DNA from: CAYYOS01 sp964473355
GTDB lineage: Bacteria; Pseudomonadota; Gammaproteobacteria; Burkholderiales; REEB80
Length of the DNA stretch: 17,815 bases
Assembly (NCBI GenBank): GCA_964473355.1
Contig: CAYYOS010000041.1
Coordinates: forward strand, 1-17,815
Direction of reading: 5' to 3'
The first letter of the stretch is position 1. Each line of letters starts with the position of its first letter. The notes beneath the pieces are model-generated. The model did not search any database and was not told the origin of the DNA. It worked only from the letters and a program-made list of their open reading frames with translations. The position numbers were made by a program, and so were the translations under genes. Below, piece after piece: positions 1-7,332 of this stretch.

Positions 1-18
1 TGGCGGGTACCCCGATGC

Positions 19-1461
19 TCAGTGATTTCCCTTCGCCTGTTCCTCCCATTCAGTATGCGTAAATTTTCCGTTCGGATCATCGGTCCGCTGATAGGTATGC
101 GAACCAAAATAATCACGTTGCGCTTGAGTTAAGTTCTGTGGCAATTTCGCGCTGCGATATGAATCGAAATAAGCCAAGCTGGCGGCAAACGCTGGGATGG
201 CGATACCTGTGGTGCTCGCCATCACTACGGTTCGGCGCCAGGCGGCCTGCGCTGTGGCCAATCGTGAGTTGAATTCGTTGTCGAGAAGTAAATTTGGGAG
301 ATCCCCATCGAGTTGAAAAGCTCGGCGGATGTCGGTCAAAAGCCGCGCGCGGATAATACATCCACCCGTCCAAATGCGCGCCATCTCGCTTAAATTAGTA
401 TCCCAACCATATTCTTTGGAACCGGCTGCAATTAAGCTCATGCCTTGCGCGTAGGCACAGATTTTAGACGCGTACAGCGCATCGTGGATATCTTGTATCA
501 GTTGCTTTTTGTCGCCAGTGTATGGCCGGCTGGGCGGGGGTGCGATACGCGTGCTAGCCATTACGCGCTCATCCTTCATGCTTGATAAAGCGCGCGCGTC
601 CACGGCTGCGGCGAGGGTGGGAATCGGCACACCCAATTCCAGAGCAACTTGAGCGGCCCATTTTCCCGTGCCTTTTTGCCCCGCTTTGTCGAGCACCATA
701 TCGACTAGCGGTTTGCCACTCTTATCGTCCTTAACTTTAAAAATATTAGCGGTAATTTCAATCAGATAAGATTCAAGTTTGCCTTGATTCCAAACACTGA
801 AAGTATCCGCTAGTTCATTGACTTCTAGTCCGGCACCGCGCTGTAACAAATCGTAGGCCTCGGCGATTAACTGCATGTCGCCATACTCAATACCGTTATG
901 CACCATTTTCACAAAATGCCCGGCACCATCCGGCCCGCAGTGCGCAACACACGCCCCGAATTCGGTTTTCGCGGCAATGGATTCCCATATGGTCTTAAGA
1001 TCGCTATAGGACTGCGCAGAGCCCCCGGGCATAAGTGAGGGACCATAGCGCGCCCCCGTTTCTCCGCCGGAGACGCCCATACCAACAAAGTGCAAGCCCC
1101 GGTCTGCCAGGTATTTAGTGCGGCGTTGGGTATCCTTAAACCAGGAGTTTCCGCCATCGATAATGATGTCGCCAGCTTGCAGTAAGGGAAGAAGTTTCTC
1201 TATCGTTTGATCGACGGGGTCGCCCGCTTTAATCATCATCATAATTTTGCGCGGGCGTTGTAAGGATTGGGTGAATTCGGCCAAGGTCTTGGTGCCAATA
1301 AATTTTTTCCCTGGATGTTTATGGGTAAAATTGTCGACCGTCTCGGGGTTGCGATTCCATACGGCCACCGAGTAGCCGTGCTCTTCCACGTTTAGCGCTA
1401 AATTCTCGCCCATCACGGCAAGGCCGATCATTCCAAATTGAGCCAACACTTCTGCGCCCAT
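19..1461 (-). CDS. gnd: 6-phosphogluconate dehydrogenase (decarboxylating)
   Basis: Cytosolic enzyme of the oxidative pentose phosphate pathway: 6-phosphogluconate plus NADP (or NAD) gives ribulose 5-phosphate, CO2 and the reduced cofactor. The 480-residue protein has the family's usual length. Visible motifs are the N-terminal Rossmann fingerprint GLAVMGENLALN (about residues 13-24), the substrate-binding GVSGGETGARYGPSLMPGG (about 129-147) and the catalytic stretch GHFVKMVHNGIEYGD (about 181-195, with the lysine, histidine-asparagine and glutamate expected). An ATG 12 bases further upstream also opens the frame, but it lies inside a strong GGAGG Shine-Dalgarno sequence five bases ahead of the chosen ATG, so the inner start (1461) is preferred. 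The gene lies 39 bp behind tal-pgi on the same strand and is probably co-transcribed with it. Family assignment is certain; the cofactor preference is not readable from the sequence. Confidence 0.97.
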   Translation of the reverse strand: MGAEVLAQFGMIGLAVMGENLALNVEEHGYSVAVWNRNPETVDNFTHKHPGKKFIGTKTLAEFTQSLQRPRKIMMMIKAGDPVDQTIEKLLPLLQAGDIIIDGGNSWFKDTQRRTKYLADRGLHFVGMGVSGGETGARYGPSLMPGGSAQSYSDLKTIWESIAAKTEFGACVAHCGPDGAGHFVKMVHNGIEYGDMQLIAEAYDLLQRGAGLEVNELADTFSVWNQGKLESYLIEITANIFKVKDDKSGKPLVDMVLDKAGQKGTGKWAAQVALELGVPIPTLAAAVDARALSSMKDERVMASTRIAPPPSRPYTGDKKQLIQDIHDALYASKICAYAQGMSLIAAGSKEYGWDTNLSEMARIWTGGCIIRARLLTDIRRAFQLDGDLPNLLLDNEFNSRLATAQAAWRRTVVMASTTGIAIPAFAASLAYFDSYRSAKLPQNLTQAQRDYFGSHTYQRTDDPNGKFTHTEWEEQAKGNH

Positions 1462-1500
1462 TACTTCCTCCATTACGCTTATTAGGGTTGCCTCTTACGG

Positions 1501-4329
1501 CTAGACCACCCGCTGAACCAAGTCCAGGAGATGCCGCAAACCTTCGGCGATGTTTGATTTTAGATGAATGCGAATAACCCTACGCTTGCGGGAGGCGAGC
1601 GCGAGGAAGTCACCCAACGATTGCGCTTCTTTCAGGATGCCAAAAGAAAAAGTTTCGCCCGGAATCGCGAGGTCCTGTTTATCTTCGGATGTAATTTGCA
1701 AGAACACGCCATTGTCAGCCCCGCCTTTGTGTAGCTGCCCCGTCGAATGCAAAAAACGTGGGCCATATCCGGTGGTGACCGCTACTTTTTTTGTACGGAC
1801 TATTTCTGTCCGGAGCGCATCAAGCAACTGATCGTGTTCAGGCGTTTCCTCAATATAATTAAGTAGAGCAACGTAGTCACCGTCTTTAACAGATCGAAAA
1901 ACCTCGGACAGCGCTTCTTCTACGCTTTGTTTAGGAAGCGCGCGGTCAGCGTATAGGCGCGCTTGCTCATCCTCGGCAACAAGGGTAGGCAGCGAAAAGC
2001 GCCCTTGCGCTTTATATTCCTCTAGCAGCTTCTTTGTGTAGTCTTTGGACTCTTGAACGTTCGGCTGGTCGAAAGGGTTGATGCCTAGCAGCGCGCCGGC
2101 AATTGCTGTGGCAAATTCCCAAGTGAAAAATACGGCGCCCAGATCCAACACATCGTTTAAGCACCGCTCAACGACGGGATGGCCGGCGGCTTTCAAATCG
2201 GCAAGACGGGCGCGCAGCGCTGAATTTTCGTTGCCTTTCACGCCCATGAAAACGAACAGCCGGTCGTGACTATATTCTGCGCTGGATAACAAATTAACAC
2301 CGGCTATAGGAACGATACCTTTGCCTTCCTTGCCGGTGCTCTCGGCTACCAGTTGTTCAATCCACAACCCTAGTGCATCCAGGGGACGTGGCGTAATGAG
2401 CGTAAGTTTATCGCGCCCTAGCTTTGCCAGCGCGCCTAAGATAGCACCGAGTTGCGCGCCGGGGTTTTTATCAAGCGCCGCGTTTGTACACGCTTGGGCA
2501 GCATCATTTGCGCGAGCTAGTAAGGTCCGGACGTCTATGCCCGATAGTGCCGCTGGCACCATGCCGAAATAAGAAAGTGCCGAATAACGCCCGCCGATGT
2601 CGGCAGGATTAATAAAGATTTTACGGAATTGGTCACGCTCGGCTTCTCGTTTAAGTTGGGTATCGGGGTCGGTGATGGCGATAAAATTTTCCCCGACGCG
2701 CGCGCCCCGTAGCGATTTTACGCGCTCGTAAAAATAGCGATGAAACATCTGTGGCTCGGTGGTCCCGCCGGATTTGGAGGCAACGATAAAAAGCGTCGCC
2801 GCAAGATCAAGTTGATTCTCCAGGTTACGCACCGCGGCCGGTACAGTGGAATCTAAAACGTGCAGAGCCGGATAGCCTTCCTTTTTGGAAAAAGCACGGC
2901 GCAACACCTCCGGGCAGAGACTGGACCCACCCATGCCAAGCACCACCACGTCCTTAAACTCCGCCTTAACGCTGTTTACGAAAGCTAAAAGATCGTCAAC
3001 TTTCCCTTGCATCGCGGCAACGACCGGCAACCAACCCAGCGCGTTCTCGATAATTTTGCGATGCGCCTCGTCGCGCTTCCATACCGTGGTGTCTTGCTGC
3101 CAAATCCGGTCTATCCAATTGTTATTTTGTATTTGCGAAAGCGCCTCTCGGACTGCGGGGTCATATTCGCCCAAAGATGCGGACCAGGCTTGCGCCGCGC
3201 CATTGGTAGCTGCCACGCGTCGCGATTCGATTGTTGCCATCAGTGACTCGAAGGATGCGGCGAAAGATTTAACCCCTTCAGCAGTCAGCTTCTCGGTGAT
3301 GGCTGATAAGGAAACACTGGTTTTTTCTAGCGCTTTTAAGTGGGCGCGCGCTTCAGCAACGCCTTCCTCCAAGGTTAACTTTGCCGTACCTTGCTCGCGG
3401 AAGGCATCATAGGTAGCAGGCGGGATAGTATCCACGGTTTCTGGGCCGATGAGTGCATCAACGTAATACGTGGGCCCATACTTGGGATTTTTGGTACCCG
3501 TGGACGCCCATAGCGGCCGCTGAACATGAGCCCCGCTAAGCTTTTTAAAACGCTCGCCCGCAAAAATTTCCTTAAACGCTTGGTACGCAAGTTTCGCATT
3601 CGCGATAGCGGTTTTACCTAGCAAAGATTCGAGCTCGCCGCGGTCAACCGGATTCCGCGACTTCGCAATTTTTTCTTCCAATATTTTATCAACGGCCGTA
3701 TCGATGCGGCTAACAAAAAAACTGGCAACCGAGCGCACATGGTTCAAGGGTTGCCCTTGTTCCGCCCGCCGCTCCAATCCGCGGATATACGCTTCTGCCA
3801 CTTTCACATAAACGTCGTTCGAGAAAATCAACGTCACGTTGACATTTATTCCGGCGGCAATGGCCTCTTCAATGGCCGGCAGCCCTTCCGGCGTAGCGGG
3901 AATTTTTATCATGACGTTCGGCCGCTTGCCAAGTTTCTCAAAAAGATTCTTGGCCTCGGCAATGGTGCCGACGGTGTCATGCGCCAAGGTCGGGCTCACC
4001 TCCAGGCTAACGAAACCATCTAGGCCCTTGGTTTTATCGTACACCGGCTTGAAAATATCAGCAGCATGGCTGATATCATCGATAACAATTTCCTGATAAA
4101 TTTCATTGCGAGATTTATTCTTGGCGGCGAGATCACGCACTTGCTCGTTGTAATCGTCACTTCCGGCAATGGCCTTGTCGAAAATGGTTGGGTTGGAGGT
4201 GAGTCCACGCAGATCATCCTCTTCTATCATCTGCTTGAGCTTGCCGCTGGTGATTAAGGCGCGTTCCATCTGATCGTACCAGATGCTTTGCCCCATCTTT
4301 CCCAGTTCGACAAGAGGGTTCTTTTTCAT
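1501..4329 (-). CDS. tal-pgi: Bifunctional transaldolase / glucose-6-phosphate isomerase fusion
   Basis: A 942-residue two-domain enzyme. Residues 1 to ~370 are a class I transaldolase (TalB/Tal family); Lys-142 in VMIKIPATPEG is the Schiff-base lysine, preceded by the typical LTSNPTIF stretch. Residues ~395-942 are a phosphoglucose isomerase with VLGMGGSSLCPEV, SKSGGTTEPQ, GGRYSALSYFG and NPFDQPNVQESK motifs. The protein therefore interconverts sedoheptulose-7-P/GAP with erythrose-4-P/F6P, and F6P with G6P, channelling carbon between glycolysis and the pentose phosphate route. This fusion is known from several autotrophic or methylotrophic bacteria. Both halves look complete, with no frameshift. 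Start: two ATGs lie two codons apart; AAGG directly abuts the first and sits six bases before the second, so the second (4329) is chosen. gnd follows after 39 bp, and a promoter lies upstream at 4376-4404. Confidence 0.96.
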   Translation of the reverse strand: MKKNPLVELGKMGQSIWYDQMERALITSGKLKQMIEEDDLRGLTSNPTIFDKAIAGSDDYNEQVRDLAAKNKSRNEIYQEIVIDDISHAADIFKPVYDKTKGLDGFVSLEVSPTLAHDTVGTIAEAKNLFEKLGKRPNVMIKIPATPEGLPAIEEAIAAGINVNVTLIFSNDVYVKVAEAYIRGLERRAEQGQPLNHVRSVASFFVSRIDTAVDKILEEKIAKSRNPVDRGELESLLGKTAIANAKLAYQAFKEIFAGERFKKLSGAHVQRPLWASTGTKNPKYGPTYYVDALIGPETVDTIPPATYDAFREQGTAKLTLEEGVAEARAHLKALEKTSVSLSAITEKLTAEGVKSFAASFESLMATIESRRVAATNGAAQAWSASLGEYDPAVREALSQIQNNNWIDRIWQQDTTVWKRDEAHRKIIENALGWLPVVAAMQGKVDDLLAFVNSVKAEFKDVVVLGMGGSSLCPEVLRRAFSKKEGYPALHVLDSTVPAAVRNLENQLDLAATLFIVASKSGGTTEPQMFHRYFYERVKSLRGARVGENFIAITDPDTQLKREAERDQFRKIFINPADIGGRYSALSYFGMVPAALSGIDVRTLLARANDAAQACTNAALDKNPGAQLGAILGALAKLGRDKLTLITPRPLDALGLWIEQLVAESTGKEGKGIVPIAGVNLLSSAEYSHDRLFVFMGVKGNENSALRARLADLKAAGHPVVERCLNDVLDLGAVFFTWEFATAIAGALLGINPFDQPNVQESKDYTKKLLEEYKAQGRFSLPTLVAEDEQARLYADRALPKQSVEEALSEVFRSVKDGDYVALLNYIEETPEHDQLLDALRTEIVRTKKVAVTTGYGPRFLHSTGQLHKGGADNGVFLQITSEDKQDLAIPGETFSFGILKEAQSLGDFLALASRKRRVIRIHLKSNIAEGLRHLLDLVQRVV

Positions 4330-4375
4330 GGCCATCCTTTGCTGTTATTTCTATTTAGACACGGGCGGGAGCAAA

Positions 4376-4404
4376 AGTATTGCTGACGGGGGTGACGCTG
4401 TCAA
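4376..4404 (-). promoter_or_regulatory. Predicted sigma70 promoter for tal-pgi-gnd
   Basis: On the minus strand a perfect TTGACA (4399-4404) is followed after exactly 17 bases by AATACT (4376-4381, 4/6 match to TATAAT). It would give a leader of roughly 35-45 nt before the tal-pgi ATG. It sits downstream of the sat terminator, so tal-pgi-gnd would be transcribed separately from sat. Seen in sequence; activity inferred. Confidence 0.6.
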
Positions 4405-4458
4405 ACCGATTGATAGCCGGCCGGGATTCGTAATTTTAGGTAGTGAAGATGAAGTAAC

Positions 4459-4492
4459 AACGCCCGCAAGCTAACTTGAGCTTGCGGGCGTT
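4459..4492 (-). terminator. Rho-independent terminator of sat
   Basis: Perfect 14-bp inverted repeat, arms 4459-4472 and 4479-4492, with a 6-nt loop and a GC-rich stem (CGCCCGCAAGC core). It starts 33 bases behind the sat stop codon. On the minus strand the stem is followed by GTTGTTACTT, only moderately T-rich. It separates sat from the tal-pgi promoter. Confidence 0.8.
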
Positions 4493-4525
4493 ATGGTTGT
4501 AGCGACGATCGTTAGACTTAAAAAA

Positions 4526-5743
4526 TTACTTCGCGGAATGTCCGCTTAATTTTACTTCTACTTTCTCCTCGTCTTTTAGGTTTGCGTAGTAATCACGAAG
4601 AATAGCTAACACCTCGGGACGGCTAAATTCTGCCGGCACGTCTGAATTTTCCGATAAGGCTTTCCGCAGTTTTGTGCCGGATAACAATAAACGATCAGCG
4701 GGCTCATGTGGACAAGTGCGCGCGGAGGCCATGCCACCGCATTTGTGGCACCAGAAGGTCCAATCGATTTTCAAAGGTTTGGTTTCCAGCGCGTCCTTAG
4801 GAATTTCATCAAAAATATGATGCGCATCAAACGGGCCATAATAATCACCCACACCGGCGTGATCACGCCCGACGATTAAATGCGAGCAACCATAGTTTTG
4901 ACGGAAGAGGGCGTGCAGTAGCGCTTCGCGCGGGCCGGCGTAACGCATATCCAATGGATAACCCGACTGGATAACGGTATCCTTAACAAAGTATTTTTCA
5001 ATTAAAGAAGCAATGGCTGCGGAACGGACTTCGGCGGGAATATCACCGGGCTTTAGTTTGCCCAGCAGGGAATGAATCATTAGGCCATCGCAAATCTCCA
5101 CGGCGACTTTAGCTAGGTATTCATGCGAGCGATGCATAGGGTTGCGGGTTTGAAACGCCGCTACCGTCGACCAACCTTTGGACTCAAACATGGCGCGGGT
5201 TTCAGCCGGCGTCATATAGGTATCAGCATACTTGGTCGGAAATTCGCCTTGCGATAAAACTTTAACCGGCCCCGCTAAATTAACCTCACCTTGATCCATC
5301 ACCATTTTCACGCCAGGGTGTTCAGTGTCGGTGGTTTTGTACACCATCATGCACTCATGCGCTTTATCGATGGTATATTTTTCCGTGACCTTCATGGTCG
5401 CCATAATCTCAGCGGTTTCGCCGTCAACCAGCGCTACGTCAGATCCGGTTTTAATGCCTTGTGCGGTAACTTCGTCGGTAGAAAGAGTAATGGGAATCGG
5501 CCAAAATAAGCCATTAGCCATTTTGTAGCCGTCACAAACGCCGCGCCAATCAGCGTGCGTCATAAAACCATCGAGCGGCGTAAAGCCACCAATGCCCAAC
5601 ATAATCAAGTCGCCCACCTCGCGCGAGCTAATGCGTACTTTAGGTAGCGATTTCGCGCGTTCGAGTTCAGTTTGCAACGCATTACCGGCCAGCAGTAATG
5701 GTTTTAAGGCACCGCCCCCGTGTGGATTGACTAATTTAGACAT
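4526..5743 (-). CDS. sat: Sulfate adenylyltransferase (ATP sulfurylase), dissimilatory type
   Basis: Monofunctional Sat of 405 residues that interconverts ATP + sulfate with APS + PPi. In sulfur oxidisers it runs toward ATP and sulfate (with AprAB); in assimilation it makes APS. Visible motifs: QTRNPMHRSHE (198-208, the nucleotide-binding HxxH-type loop), GRDHAGVGDYYG (292-303) and a Cys cluster CHKC...CPH (332-346) typical of the bacterial dissimilatory-type enzymes and absent from the CysDN type. The frame opens nine codons earlier, but GGAG five bases before the MSKL start makes 5743 the better choice. It is monocistronic here: a strong stem-loop follows, and an AT-rich leader with an inverted repeat precedes it. 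No apr, dsr or sox genes are in view, so the physiological direction is inferred only. Confidence 0.95.
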   Translation of the reverse strand: MSKLVNPHGGGALKPLLLAGNALQTELERAKSLPKVRISSREVGDLIMLGIGGFTPLDGFMTHADWRGVCDGYKMANGLFWPIPITLSTDEVTAQGIKTGSDVALVDGETAEIMATMKVTEKYTIDKAHECMMVYKTTDTEHPGVKMVMDQGEVNLAGPVKVLSQGEFPTKYADTYMTPAETRAMFESKGWSTVAAFQTRNPMHRSHEYLAKVAVEICDGLMIHSLLGKLKPGDIPAEVRSAAIASLIEKYFVKDTVIQSGYPLDMRYAGPREALLHALFRQNYGCSHLIVGRDHAGVGDYYGPFDAHHIFDEIPKDALETKPLKIDWTFWCHKCGGMASARTCPHEPADRLLLSGTKLRKALSENSDVPAEFSRPEVLAILRDYYANLKDEEKVEVKLSGHSAK

Positions 5744-5799
5744 GCGCTCTCCAATATGCTTTTTTACCAAGGCGCAAGAATAGCACGGATTCCCGAGGT

Positions 5800-5832
5800 C
5801 CCTTATCCATTTAATTTATCCTTAAATAAGGG
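5800..5832. promoter_or_regulatory. Inverted repeat upstream of sat, possible operator
   Basis: CCCTTAT (5800-5806) and ATAAGGG (5826-5832) form a 7-bp dyad with an AT-rich 19-nt centre, 57 bases upstream of the sat ATG. Read toward sat, the centre also carries a repeated GGATAA. No convincing -35/-10 pair was found, so a regulatory role is a guess from position. Confidence 0.3.
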
Positions 5833-6049
5833 AAATCAATAAATTTAGGGTATTTCACAAATCATTGATACAGAAAGTAATTGCCCCAAAACTCGCTTGT
5901 ACTTTCAGATAGTGACGCCCAGCTCATTTATAATAGAAGTCGATATTCGCTGATGGCTAGCTGGTTGATATCAACTTTGGCTCGGAGCCTGGCTTCGCGC
6001 TACAATACCTCTGGATGAGAAGAATGAGTGCAAAGGTTAGGAATCGTGA
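5833..6049. other. Non-coding AT-rich boundary between core and accessory DNA
   Basis: With the sat leader and the following repeat this is part of a gene-free stretch of about 460 bases (5744-6203). I see no supported ORF, RNA gene or strong hairpin here. It marks the left edge of the island, whose repeats start at about 6050. Confidence 0.4.
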
Positions 6050-6142
6050 CATCAAACGCCAGCGGAAATCGAAAGCCGGTATCATGCAAAGCCGTGTGCT
6101 TGACTTAACTGTCCGTGGAACGCGGGTTAGCTTAGTCTGACC
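6050..6142 (+). repeat. Half copy of the ~145-bp inverted-repeat element
   Basis: Bases 6051-6128 match 10703-10778 in the same orientation at roughly 85 percent by eye, starting with ATCAAACGCCAGCGGAAATC in both. The right end here (GTCCGTGGAACGCGGGTTAGC then TTAGTCTGACC, 6111-6142) is the reverse complement of the left end of the other copy (from 10633), so this locus holds the right half of a terminal-inverted-repeat element. No left arm is found upstream. The element is non-coding: an antisense ORF crossing it lacks any recognisable domain. Confidence 0.75.
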
Positions 6143-6203
6143 ATTGATTCGTTTGATTCTCGATAGGCATAACCCACGGACCATAGAATTGGAGTGATAC
6201 TTA

Positions 6204-7187
6204 ATGCTTGGGACGAAAATGTTTTTAAACCGTTGCTTGGCAACAGCCCAGCTGTTGGTCCTTGTATTGGCCCTTATCTCATCAGTTTGGGCAAACGCGG
6301 AACAGCTGACGAGATGGAATCCGAATGGTGCGCCCCTACCAAGTCCGCCGCTCGAGGTTGGGGGGCCGAAGGCAGCGGTTCGCGCAAATATGTCGGCGGA
6401 TGATTTAAAGCGGGTAGTCAAAATGTGGAGCGGAGCTATGTGCGCTAAGTTCCCGCTTACTGAGAGCGGCGAGTCCATCTGCTCTGTAGGTATTAATGTT
6501 GACTTTCTTACTGCGTATACTCGGGCATCCGACGCCCCACTTTCTGTCAAACGCGACATCGACGACCTATACGCAAGAATTGACCTTACCGCAATCAAGA
6601 TTTGTATCGACCAGTGGCACCAAGCGCAAAGACTGGAAGAAACAGCCGAAGTCGAGGACCTTGGGTCCTCGTTGCAGGCATGCACAAAGCTTGGTGAACT
6701 GTTTACCTCATATGTTGCGAGCGCATTCTATGCCGGGTCGCAGGGCCGGCAAAGCACAACGAACAATTCGCGAGCGTGCAGAGGGTGCCCCACCGATCCC
6801 GCGCGCATTCGCGCTGAGAGAGAACGTGAGGAGAGCGTCGCACGAGCGCGTGCCCAACAGGAGCGTGCCCAACAGGAGCGTGCGCAACAGGGGGCGTCAA
6901 ATCCCACAAACTTACTTTCGGCGATGAGGGTGTATGTTTGCTACTCGCCAACTGCCGGTAATGTTCAGGGCTGCGAATCCCGGGATGCGCGATTGTGCAA
7001 CAACACCGGAGAAGTGCGCAAAGTTCAAGTTGTATGGGCGAAGGGACTAACGTCATCAGGGAGCTCTCCGGAAACTTACCATGTGCCAGTGGGGGCCAAT
7101 GCCACATCGGGTCCAAAAATAGGAGAAGAAAAATACATGGATGGATATTGCCGGGACTACCGATATACGATTATCTCAATCGAGTAA
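6204..7187 (+). CDS. Secreted/periplasmic protein with coiled-coil linker, unknown function
   Basis: 327 residues; family not recognised. The N-terminus is a Sec signal peptide: basic MFLNR, a hydrophobic core (LLVLVLALISSV), and a predicted cut after WANA (residue 32). Residues ~60-190 form a helical domain with four spaced cysteines. Residues ~205-240 are an Arg/Glu/Gln-rich segment containing the AQQER repeats, probably a coiled coil. Residues ~245-327 are a compact C-terminal domain with four more cysteines (VCYSP, GCES, LCNN, YCRDY), which suggests disulfides and extracytoplasmic folding. GGAG eight to nine bases ahead supports the ATG at 6204; a second ATG five codons on is possible. 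Its stop is followed after three bases by an attC-like box, so it could be a mobile cassette gene. The TIR gene downstream is on the same strand, but a functional link is unproven. Confidence 0.7.
   Translation: MLGTKMFLNRCLATAQLLVLVLALISSVWANAEQLTRWNPNGAPLPSPPLEVGGPKAAVRANMSADDLKRVVKMWSGAMCAKFPLTESGESICSVGINVDFLTAYTRASDAPLSVKRDIDDLYARIDLTAIKICIDQWHQAQRLEETAEVEDLGSSLQACTKLGELFTSYVASAFYAGSQGRQSTTNNSRACRGCPTDPARIRAEREREESVARARAQQERAQQERAQQGASNPTNLLSAMRVYVCYSPTAGNVQGCESRDARLCNNTGEVRKVQVVWAKGLTSSGSSPETYHVPVGANATSGPKIGEEKYMDGYCRDYRYTIISIE
6846..6890 (+). repeat. Three 15-bp tandem units inside the secreted-protein gene
   Basis: Units 6846-6860, 6861-6875 and 6876-6890 follow GAGCGTGCCCAACAG with one or two changes each and encode a repeated (E/A)RAQQ pentapeptide. 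Being in-frame multiples of 15, copy-number changes would lengthen or shorten the charged linker without breaking the frame. Confidence 0.85.
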
Positions 7188-7190
7188 TCG

Positions 7191-7303
7191 GCCCAACTGC
7201 GAATGTATTTGTATCAATATCAAGAGGGTCGGACTCCAATATCAATAGGGTCGTGACCCCATTGATTTTTATGACCCCAATGATTTTTAATTGGACGTTA
7301 GCA
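7191..7303 (+). other. attC-like recombination site (candidate) behind the secreted-protein gene
   Basis: Begins three bases after the stop codon with GCCCAAC (7191-7197), a full match to the integron R-box consensus RYYYAAC. It ends with GTTAGCA (7297-7303), close to GTTRRRY, 29 bases before the TIR start codon. AAT (7202-7204) and ATT (7290-7292) sit symmetrically inside the boxes, and the interior is an imperfect palindrome. The 113-bp length fits the known attC range. The interior is made of GGGTC repeats rather than the usual attC core, so this is clearly weaker than the site at 13749. Confidence 0.4.
7216..7288. repeat. Nested palindrome of four GGGTC units
   Basis: Two direct units (7216-7231 and 7238-7253, AATATCAAKAGGGTCG) are followed by two inverted ones (7255-7270 and 7273-7288, GACCCCATTGATTTTT and GACCCCAATGATTTTT). 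The inner pair forms a hairpin at 7241-7266, with ATCAAT/ATTGAT and GGGTC/GACCC arms around a 2-nt tip. The arrangement resembles a BIME-type REP doublet and could be folded by the RAYT transposase encoded nearby or act as a terminator between the two genes. Confidence 0.75.
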
Positions 7304-7332
7304 CTGATTTCCATATTACAAGGACACTTTTC

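Noticed and set aside
2885..3412. 175-codon plus-strand ORF inside tal-pgi
   Set aside because: Antisense shadow of a highly conserved enzyme gene; no start signal or family.
5957..6685. 242-codon minus-strand open frame
   Set aside because: It overlaps the start of the plus-strand secreted-protein gene, which has a signal peptide and ribosome site, and its end runs through a non-coding repeat; no domain is recognisable.
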